NCBI GenBank assembly: GCA_910579595.1
Contig: CAJTVM010000076.1
Span: 1 to 11,919 of the forward strand
Direction: 5' to 3'
Origin: an uncultured Oscillospiraceae bacterium
GTDB lineage: Bacteria > Bacillota > Clostridia > Oscillospirales > Oscillospiraceae
DNA: 11,919 nt
The notes under the pieces are model-generated. The model made no database searches. It was not told the origin of the DNA and worked only from the letters and a program-made list of their open reading frames with translations. The translations under genes were made by a program, and so were the position numbers. Below, piece after piece: positions 6,934 through 11,919 of this stretch; positions within the stretch are counted from its first letter, which is position 1; the number at the start of each line of letters is the position of its first letter.

Positions 6934-6974
6934 ATTATATCAAAATGATATGTTTTTTCAATAGTAAATTGAAA
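6934..6974 (-). promoter_or_regulatory. Promoter of activase cluster with two palindromes
   Basis: On the minus strand TTGAAA (complement of 6956-6961), a 16-base spacer and a perfect TATAAT (complement of 6934-6939) form a strong promoter about 40 bases upstream of the activase start codon. Two perfect inverted repeats overlap it. ATATCA-AAA-TGATAT (6937-6951) covers part of the -10 box and the spacer. TTTCAAT-AGTAA-ATTGAAA (6956-6974) covers the -35 box and the bases behind it. Both look like binding sites for a dimeric repressor. The regulator is not in the window. Confidence 0.75.
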
Positions 6975-7022
6975 CGGTTTTTCCGCATTTCGACATCATC
7001 GGGGCAAAGTCCGCTCAATTGC

Positions 7023-7101
7023 GTTTCCGCCTACGGCGAAAACTGTGTTCACTCCCTTGCCCCTCCTCTCCCCACAAAGCCTGGAGACCGGCTTTGCGGG
7101 G
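7023..7101. repeat. Two intergenic palindromes downstream of asnB
   Basis: GTTTCCGCC-TAC-GGCGAAAAC (7023-7043) forms a hairpin with one mismatch. CCCCACAAAGCC (7070-7081) pairs with GGCTTTGCGGGG (7090-7101), 11 of 12 pairs, around an 8-base loop. Both lie between the asnB terminator and the activase promoter, and neither is followed by a T-tract on either strand. They may be dispersed palindromic repeats. No open frame of note is present here. Confidence 0.5.
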
Positions 7102-7109
7102 GCCCAATA

Positions 7110-7142
7110 AAAATCCCGCCGCAAACTCTACGGCGGGATTTT
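7110..7142 (-). terminator. Rho-independent terminator of asnB (bidirectional)
   Basis: A perfect 12-base stem, AAAATCCCGCCG (7110-7121) with CGGCGGGATTTT (7131-7142), around a 9-base loop, begins three bases past the asnB stop. T-runs follow the stem on both strands, so it can stop transcription from either side. No plus-strand gene ends here. Confidence 0.92.
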
Positions 7143-7145
7143 TTA

Positions 7146-9008
7146 TCATTTGTTGGGGGTGAACGGCTCCGCGCCGCATTTTTCGGGGAAATAGACCTGG
7201 TACCAGATGAGGAAGGACAGCACCGTGTACAGCTTGCGGTGGGTTTTCTCCTGGCCGGAATAGTGCCGCTCCAACAGATCCAACAGGTATTTTTGATCGA
7301 AGAACTCCGCCACATACCTCTGGTTGATCAAAGCCTTGGCCCAGTTGTAATACTTTGCCTCCCTCAGCCAGGCGATGAAGGGGACGGGGAAGCCCTTCTT
7401 GTCCCGGTGGATCCAGTCGTCGGGCAGCATAGGCACCGCCGCCAGCCGCAAAGGCCATTTGGTCATGGTCTTACCCCGCATTTTCTGGCTGCTGGGGATG
7501 GCCCGGGCCACCGCCCACACCTCCCGGTCCAGATAGGGCACCCGCAGCTCCAGGGAGTGAGCCATGGTCATGCGGTCGGCCTTGCGCAGGATGTCCAGCG
7601 GCTGCCACAGGTGCAGATCCAGATACTGCATTTTGGTCAGGTCGTCGGCGTCCTCCACCGCCTCAAAATATGGCTCCGTCACGTCGTGCCATGTCAGCCC
7701 AGAGCGGTAGGCGGGGGTGAGCACCTGTTCCGCCTCATCATTGTCGAAGATAAATGCCTGTCCCACAAAATATTCGTCCACCCCTTTGGCGGCCTTGGTA
7801 AGGAAGCCCTGCCCATGGAACCGGGGCAGCTTGGACACGCCCTTTGCCACCGCCTTGCGCAATGCCAGCGGGGTCTTGCGGTAGGCCCGGAAGGGCTTTG
7901 TGGTGTGATAGGTGATATAGCCGCCGAACAGCTCGTCCGCTCCCTCGCCGGACAGCACCACCTTTACGTCCTTTGCAGCCAGCTGGGACAGGAAGTACAG
8001 CGGTACGGTGGACAGGTTGGCGTTGGGCTCGTCGGCATAGTATTGGATGGCGGGCAGGGCGCTGAAAAACTCCTCAGCGGAGATGGTTTTGGAGATGTTG
8101 CGCAGCCCCAGTTCCTCGCAAAGAGCCTTGGCCTCCCCTGTCTCGTCAAAATCCTTGTTGGCGAAGCCCACGGAATAGGTCTTGTCAGGCCGGGACAAAG
8201 CGGCAATCACGCTGGAGTCGATGCCGCCGGATAGGAAGGACCCAACCTCCACGTCGCTGATCTCATGGGCCTTGACGGACTCGGTGACCACCTCCCGGAT
8301 CTGCGCCGCCCTTTTTTCCAAGGGCATGGGCTGGGGATCGAAGGAGAAGGAATGGTAGGAGGCAAACTCGGTGTGCCCCTCCCGGTGGATCAGGTAGTGG
8401 CCGGGGAGCAGGCGGTACACATTTTTAAAAAAGGACTCATTCAGCGCGGAATACTGGAAGGTCAGGTACAGCTTCAGCGCGGCGGGGTTCAGCTCCTTTT
8501 TGAAGCCGGGGTGGGGGAGGAAGCTTTTGCACTCCGAACCGAAAAAGAACAGATCTCCCATCTGGGCGTAGTAAAAGGGCTTGATGCCGAAGGGGTCCCG
8601 GGCGCCGAACAGCTCCCGTTTTTCCTTGTCCCAAATGACAAAAGCGAACATCCCCCGCATCTTTTTGAGCACCTCCGGGCCCCACTCCATATAGCCATGG
8701 AGCACCGCTTCGGTGTCGCAGGTGGTTTGGAAGCTGTGGCCCAGGGCAGACAGCTCCTCCCGCAGGTCCTGGAAATTGTAGGTTTCGCCATTGTAGGCGA
8801 TGACATACCGCCCGTCGGGGCTGTACATGGGCTGGTTGCCATTGGCCAGGTCGATGATGGACAGGCGGCGGTGGGCGACGGCGCAGTGTCCGTCGATATA
8901 GTGGCCCTCACCGTCGGGGCCGCGGTGGCGGATGGTGTTCCCCATGGCCCGCAGCGCCTTCTCGTCAGGAGGGGCGGAGCGGGAGACAAAGCCGGTAAAA
9001 CCGCACAT
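7146..9008 (-). CDS. asnB: Asparagine synthetase B, glutamine-hydrolysing
   Basis: A 620-residue glutamine-dependent asparagine synthetase that makes asparagine from aspartate, ATP and glutamine in the cytosol. The N-terminal class II glutaminase domain starts MCGFTGF, with Cys2 exposed as the nucleophile after removal of Met1. It carries RHRGPDGEG (28-36) and AYNGETYN (71-78), a small variant of the usual NGEIYN. The synthetase domain has the ATP pyrophosphatase loop FLSGGIDSS (258-266) and the family signature VLSGEGADELFGGY (351-364). Length is normal and it looks intact. GGAGG sits nine bases upstream of the start codon. It is monocistronic, with a strong promoter at 9074-9102 and a terminator immediately after the stop. 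The leader is only about 60 bases, too short for an asparagine T-box. The divergent neighbour is a membrane glycosyltransferase. Some close homologues amidate cell-surface or peptide substrates, but nothing here points that way. Confidence 0.93.
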   Translation of the reverse strand: MCGFTGFVSRSAPPDEKALRAMGNTIRHRGPDGEGHYIDGHCAVAHRRLSIIDLANGNQPMYSPDGRYVIAYNGETYNFQDLREELSALGHSFQTTCDTEAVLHGYMEWGPEVLKKMRGMFAFVIWDKEKRELFGARDPFGIKPFYYAQMGDLFFFGSECKSFLPHPGFKKELNPAALKLYLTFQYSALNESFFKNVYRLLPGHYLIHREGHTEFASYHSFSFDPQPMPLEKRAAQIREVVTESVKAHEISDVEVGSFLSGGIDSSVIAALSRPDKTYSVGFANKDFDETGEAKALCEELGLRNISKTISAEEFFSALPAIQYYADEPNANLSTVPLYFLSQLAAKDVKVVLSGEGADELFGGYITYHTTKPFRAYRKTPLALRKAVAKGVSKLPRFHGQGFLTKAAKGVDEYFVGQAFIFDNDEAEQVLTPAYRSGLTWHDVTEPYFEAVEDADDLTKMQYLDLHLWQPLDILRKADRMTMAHSLELRVPYLDREVWAVARAIPSSQKMRGKTMTKWPLRLAAVPMLPDDWIHRDKKGFPVPFIAWLREAKYYNWAKALINQRYVAEFFDQKYLLDLLERHYSGQEKTHRKLYTVLSFLIWYQVYFPEKCGAEPFTPNK

Positions 9009-9073
9009 AGATGAAATCCTCCAGTTCTGTCGGATACATTAATCCTAAAAAAGCAAAAATAGATGCTCTCTTT

Positions 9074-9102
9074 AGAATAAGGCCTGATTGGGGAAATGTC
9101 AA
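9074..9102 (-). promoter_or_regulatory. asnB promoter
   Basis: Minus-strand TTGACA (complement of 9097-9102), a 17-base spacer and TATTCT (complement of 9074-9079) lie about 65 bases upstream of the asnB ATG. The -35 box is a perfect consensus. Confidence 0.8.
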
Positions 9103-9142
9103 CCGTTCTGCGGAAAAATGTTCCGTCAGGGAGGGGCGGGGC

Positions 9143-9171
9143 TGGACAAGACAGGGGAGTTGTAGTAGAAT
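9143..9171 (+). promoter_or_regulatory. Promoter of mannosyltransferase-exoA operon
   Basis: TGGACA (9143-9148), a 17-base spacer and TAGAAT (9166-9171) lie 36 bases before the ATG at 9207. It is back to back with the asnB promoter, with 40 bases between the two -35 boxes. Confidence 0.65.
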
Positions 9172-9206
9172 AATAGGCAGATTTTTGGATCCGGGAGGGC
9201 CGACAC

Positions 9207-10568
9207 ATGGAGAAACCATGGAAAAAATATATCCCCGGCCTGTGCGGTGCGCTGGGCGCGCTGCTGCTGGCGGGAATGGTAAGGGTCTGCTTCGGCTTGG
9301 AGCGGGGCGGAACGGCGGATCACGCGGCTGTAGCGGCAGTGCTGCTGGTTTTGGCGGCGCTGGCGCTGCTGCTGCTCCGGCTGGAGGGCTGCGGACGGGA
9401 TACGCTGCTGGTTCTGCTGCTGCCTGTGGGAGCGGCCATGCTGGCGCGGGCGATGTGCATGGACTACGCCGGTTCGGACTACAATAACTTCCTGAGCCAT
9501 TGGTACCGGTTTTTCCAGGAAAACGGCGGTTTTCAGGCGGTGGCGAAAGCGGTAGGGGACTACAATGTGCCTTATCTCTATTTCATGGCCTTTATCTCCT
9601 ACCTCTCCACTCCCGACCTATATCTGATAAAATTATTTTCCCTTGTGTTTGACGTGGCGCTGGCGTGGGGCAGCCTGCGGCTGGTGCGCGTCCTGACTAA
9701 AGATCGCCAGGGGAGCCGCGCACCCCTGATCGCTTTTGCGGCGGCGCTGCTTTTGCCCACGGTGGTGCTCAACGGCGCGTTCTGGGGCCAGTGCGACAGC
9801 ATCTACGGCGCGCTGGCCATACACGCCGCCGCCCTGCTGCTGGAGGGGAAGAACAAGATGTCGGTGGCCCTGATGGCAATCGCCTTTTCTTTCAAGCTCC
9901 AGGCCATTTTTGTGCTGCCCCTGTGGGGGGTGCTGTGGCTGGCGGGGAAAGTGAGGTTCCGGGAGCTGTGGACGTTTCCGCTGACCTACCTGGTTACCAT
10001 TGTGCCCGCCGTCCTGCTGGGGAAACCCATCGGGGAAATTTTGGGCATTTACTTTAACCAGATGGGGGAGTATCCCCGGCTGGTACTCAACGCGCCGTCC
10101 ATTTACCAGCTCGTCCCTTACGGGACAGAGGTGAACGACGCCCTGCTGTCTGCCCTGGGGATTGCCGCCGCCGGGGTGCTGGTGCTGGCCCTGCTGGCGC
10201 TGGGCTTTTTGCTGCGGGACAGGCTGGACCGGGATCTGGCCATGGGCATGGCGGTGGTGCTGTGCATCGGGGTGCCTTTCCTGCTGCCCCGGATGCATGA
10301 GCGCTACTTCTTCCTGGCCGACGTATTTACCCTGTGCTGGGCCTGTTCCAACGTGCGGCGCGTCCCGGCGGCGGTGCTGGCGGGGGGATCGTCCCTGATG
10401 TGCTATATTGTGTATTTGCGGCTGAAATTCATCCATGTTGTCCGTATAGGGGGCGGCACTTTCGTGATGCTGATTGAGATGCTGCTTATGCTGGCGGCGC
10501 TGGTTTTTTCCGCCGTGGTGCTGGCGCGGCAGCTCCAGGAAAAAAGAAAGCGGGTGGAACCCATATGA
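9207..10568 (+). CDS. Gpi18-like GT-C membrane mannosyltransferase
   Basis: A 453-residue polytopic membrane protein resembling the Gpi18-related (COG5542) GT-C glycosyltransferases, which transfer a sugar from a polyprenyl-phosphate donor to an acceptor on the outer face of the membrane. Visible marks are an acidic first-loop motif DYAGSDYNNF (86-95, likely catalytic Asp91), FWGQCDSIY (192-200) and PRMHERYFFLADVF (360-373), all typical of this group. About ten hydrophobic segments are visible, for example near 11-29, 39-58, 66-83, 139-162, 171-190, 257-272, 316-336, 346-360 and 417-440. A lysine/arginine-rich cytosolic tail ends the chain. The start is supported by GGGAGGG seven bases upstream. 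Its stop overlaps the exonuclease start (ATGA), so the two are cotranscribed. Donor and acceptor are unknown. No polysaccharide cluster surrounds it, so it may modify a lipid, protein or wall polymer. Confidence 0.82.
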   Translation: MEKPWKKYIPGLCGALGALLLAGMVRVCFGLERGGTADHAAVAAVLLVLAALALLLLRLEGCGRDTLLVLLLPVGAAMLARAMCMDYAGSDYNNFLSHWYRFFQENGGFQAVAKAVGDYNVPYLYFMAFISYLSTPDLYLIKLFSLVFDVALAWGSLRLVRVLTKDRQGSRAPLIAFAAALLLPTVVLNGAFWGQCDSIYGALAIHAAALLLEGKNKMSVALMAIAFSFKLQAIFVLPLWGVLWLAGKVRFRELWTFPLTYLVTIVPAVLLGKPIGEILGIYFNQMGEYPRLVLNAPSIYQLVPYGTEVNDALLSALGIAAAGVLVLALLALGFLLRDRLDRDLAMGMAVVLCIGVPFLLPRMHERYFFLADVFTLCWACSNVRRVPAAVLAGGSSLMCYIVYLRLKFIHVVRIGGGTFVMLIEMLLMLAALVFSAVVLARQLQEKRKRVEPI

Positions 10569-11317
10569 AATTTGTATCGTGGAATGTAAACGGCCTGCGG
10601 GCCTGCCTGAAAAAGGGGTTTGTGGATTCTGTACTGGCGCTGGACGCCGACTTCATCTGCCTCCAGGAGACGAAAATGGAGCGGAGCCAGGGGCCGGTGG
10701 ATCTGCCGGGCTACCACCAATTTTGGAATTCGGCGGAAAAGAAGGGCTATTCCGGCACCGCCGTTTTTGCCCGGCAGGAGCCGCTGTCCGTCTCTTACGG
10801 CATGGGTATTGACAAGCATGATCACGAAGGGCGGCTCATCACCTTGGAGTACCCGGAGTTCTGGCTGGTGGACTGCTATACCCCCAACGCCCAGAACGAG
10901 CTGGCCCGCATCGGCTACCGCATGGAGTGGGAGGACGACCTGCTGGAGTACCTCAAAAGCCTGGACCGCACCAAACCGGTGGTCTACTGCGGCGATTTGA
11001 ACGTGGCCCACCAGGAGATTGACCTGAAAAACCCCAAGACCAACCGGGGCAGCGCGGGCTTTTCCGATGAGGAGCGGGGGGCTATGACCCGGCTGCTGGG
11101 CTCAGGATTTACCGATACCTTCCGCCTGCTTTACCCGGACAAGGCGGGGGCCTATTCCTGGTGGAGCTACCGCTTCCACGCCAGGGAGAAGAACGCGGGA
11201 TGGCGCATCGACTACTTCATCGTGTCCGGCCGGCTGGGTGGGCGGGTGGCGGAATCCGCTATCCACCCTGAGGTCCAGGGCAGCGACCACTGCCCGGTTT
11301 CGCTGGTGTTGAATTGA
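10565..11317 (+). CDS. exoA: Exodeoxyribonuclease III / AP endonuclease
   Basis: A 250-residue enzyme of the Xth/ExoA family: AP endonuclease and 3'-phosphodiesterase/exonuclease acting in base excision repair. All active-site motifs are present: WNVNGLRA (6-13), LQETKM with metal ligand Glu35 (33-38), CYTPNAQN with Tyr105 (104-111), GDLNVAHQEIDL with Asp144 and Asn146 (143-154), WRIDYF with Asp216 (213-218) and GSDHCPV with Asp241 and His242 (239-245). Length is normal for the Gram-positive type. The start codon lies inside the upstream mannosyltransferase stop (ATGA overlap). There is no strong ribosome binding site of its own, only purine-rich sequence, so translation is probably coupled. 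The pairing of a membrane glycosyltransferase with a repair nuclease has no obvious functional logic. The promoter of the next small gene overlaps its last codons. Confidence 0.95.
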   Translation: MKFVSWNVNGLRACLKKGFVDSVLALDADFICLQETKMERSQGPVDLPGYHQFWNSAEKKGYSGTAVFARQEPLSVSYGMGIDKHDHEGRLITLEYPEFWLVDCYTPNAQNELARIGYRMEWEDDLLEYLKSLDRTKPVVYCGDLNVAHQEIDLKNPKTNRGSAGFSDEERGAMTRLLGSGFTDTFRLLYPDKAGAYSWWSYRFHAREKNAGWRIDYFIVSGRLGGRVAESAIHPEVQGSDHCPVSLVLN

Positions 11318-11337
11318 AATATATTCCAATGTAAAAT
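11309..11337 (+). promoter_or_regulatory. Promoter of small membrane protein gene
   Basis: TTGAAT (11309-11314), a 17-base spacer and TAAAAT (11332-11337) lie 56 bases upstream of the small gene's ATG. The -35 box overlaps the last codons of the exonuclease gene. An imperfect hairpin in the leader joins TTGCC (11350-11354) with GGCAA (11363-11367). Confidence 0.65.
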
Positions 11338-11393
11338 CCCGCCTCGCTTTTGCCGAAAACGGGGCAAGCTAACAGCGCGAAGGAGGGATTGAC

Positions 11394-11573
11394 ATGAAAA
11401 TGGATAAAAAAGTGGTTCTGCCCATTGCTGGAGCCACCATGGCGGTGGGCGCTGCCGCGGGGCTGATGATGATGCCCAAGAAGAAAAAGCAGTCCGCCCA
11501 GAAGGCGGCGGGCAGGGCCATCAAAGCGGTGGGAGAGGTCGTGGAGCACCTGGACCGCTCGCTGAAGATGTAA
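11394..11573 (+). CDS. Small membrane-anchored protein, 59 residues
   Basis: A 59-codon open frame starting MKMDKKVVLP. It has AGGAGGG (11381-11387) six bases upstream, one of the best ribosome binding sites in the window, its own promoter, and two terminators after it, which together make a real gene likely. It encodes a hydrophobic stretch rich in Ala, Gly and Met (about 7-27), then a positive patch PKKKK (28-32), then a predicted amphipathic helix (about 36-56) ending LDRSLKM. This fits a single membrane helix with the basic C-terminal part in the cytosol by the positive-inside rule. It resembles small YtxH-like or stress-associated proteins only in general layout; I do not recognise a family. 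Function unknown. Confidence 0.75.
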   Translation: MKMDKKVVLPIAGATMAVGAAAGLMMMPKKKKQSAQKAAGRAIKAVGEVVEHLDRSLKM

Positions 11574-11647
11574 AAAGTGCGTCTGAGCCGGCGTGAGCGG
11601 CGGGCTTAGAACCGCGCCGCGAACAGGCGAAGCGCAGCCGCGCGGAG

Positions 11648-11677
11648 GGGGCGTTTCCGTGGGGGAGCGCCCCTTTT
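11648..11677 (+). terminator. Terminator 1 of small membrane protein gene
   Basis: An 11-base-pair stem, GGGGCGTTTCC (11648-11658) with GGGAGCGCCCC (11663-11673), including two G-U pairs, has a GTGG loop and is followed by TTTT. Confidence 0.75.
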
Positions 11678-11678
11678 C

Positions 11679-11709
11679 CGCAGGGATTTGCCCTGCGTGG
11701 ACTTTTTTT
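11679..11709 (+). terminator. Terminator 2, tandem hairpin with T7 tract
   Basis: CGCAGGG (11679-11685) pairs with CCCTGCG (11691-11697) around ATTTG, followed after five bases by a run of seven T (11703-11709). It starts two bases after the first hairpin and insulates the SRP RNA promoter from upstream transcription. Confidence 0.7.
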
Positions 11710-11719
11710 CAAAAACGAG

Positions 11720-11748
11720 TTGATTATTTGGTCCGGACATGATAAAAT
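11720..11748 (+). promoter_or_regulatory. SRP RNA promoter
   Basis: TTGATT (11720-11725), a 17-base spacer and TAAAAT (11743-11748) predict a start near 11755. That would leave a short 5' leader of about 30 bases before the conserved RNA, which fits the processed precursor known for the Bacillus subtilis scRNA. Confidence 0.75.
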
Positions 11749-11786
11749 AACCGTCAGCTTGTTGGGCGCCTCAGCGCACAGCAAGG

Positions 11787-11919
11787 CCGCGATAGTCGGG
11801 GAGATAGCGGTGCCCTGTACCTGCAACCCGCTACAGCAGGGATGAATCCCGGCCCCCGGAGGCAGGATGTGCCGTCTGCCCCATATAAGCAGCGATGATG
11901 GATCGGTCCCGCGCAACGC
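11787..11919 (+). ncRNA. ffs: Signal recognition particle RNA, large type, 5' part
   Basis: From about 11787 the sequence follows the Alu domain and start of helix 5 of the large Firmicute SRP RNA. The conserved GGGGAGATAGCGGTGCCCTG (11798-11817) is followed by helix CCCTG/CAGGG around CCTGCAACCCGCTA and later by GGTCCCGCGCAACGC at the very edge. The RNA scaffolds Ffh and contributes to cotranslational membrane targeting. The typical large form is about 265-275 bases, so roughly half is present and the GGAA-tetraloop S domain lies outside the window. The 5' end is approximate. Confidence 0.9.

Noticed and set aside
6945..8234. A 429-codon open frame on the plus strand, antisense to asnB
   Set aside because: It crosses the asnB terminator and has composition typical of a mirror frame; asnB on the other strand has every family motif.
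9009..9073. T-box or other riboswitch in the asnB leader
   Set aside because: The leader is only about 60 bases after the predicted start, with no T-box sequence, specifier stem or antiterminator.
11521..11916. A 131-codon minus-strand frame at the right edge
   Set aside because: It lies opposite the SRP RNA gene, two terminators and the end of the small membrane protein gene.

Overview
The window looks like chromosome from a GC-rich anaerobic Firmicute of the Oscillospiraceae type (relatives of Flavonifractor, Oscillibacter or Pseudoflavonifractor). The placement is inferred. It rests on strong AGGAGG-type ribosome binding sites, TTGACA/TATAAT-like promoters with 16-17 base spacers, a large Bacillus/Clostridium-type SRP RNA at the right edge, and a 2-hydroxyacyl-CoA dehydratase activase-like gene typical of anaerobic Clostridia. 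I saw no CRISPR array, complete insertion sequence, prophage or intact tRNA.

Left part (1-1295): a minus-strand GNAT acetyltransferase (137-697), then about 600 bases without a credible gene. This gap holds a dense block of hairpins (about 812-1048) and, right after it, a 162-base MITE-like element (1066-1227) with perfect 15-base terminal inverted repeats and a TAA duplication.

Middle (1286-6961): a minus-strand cluster read from right to left. It starts at a promoter overlapped by two perfect inverted repeats. Next come a 977-residue double-domain acyl-CoA dehydratase activase-like ATPase, a palindromic intergenic hairpin, a second GNAT protein, a 430-residue HgdB-like Cys protein and a DIP1984-family coiled-coil protein. 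The 977- and 430-residue proteins together match the length and domain order of the roughly 1,400-residue single-chain activase-related proteins of many Firmicutes. Here that protein appears split into two genes with an acetyltransferase gene between them.

Right part (7023-11919): asnB (minus strand) ends in a strong bidirectional hairpin terminator. It shares a 198-base intergenic region, with a clear promoter on each strand, with a divergent plus-strand pair: a Gpi18-like membrane mannosyltransferase and exodeoxyribonuclease III, whose start and stop codons overlap (ATGA). A 59-codon membrane-anchored protein follows with its own promoter, then two tandem hairpin terminators, then the promoter and 5' half of the SRP RNA, cut by the window edge.

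Most of the content is ordinary housekeeping. The items most worth a second look are the structured block beside the MITE, the split activase with an embedded acetyltransferase, and the double-palindrome promoter.
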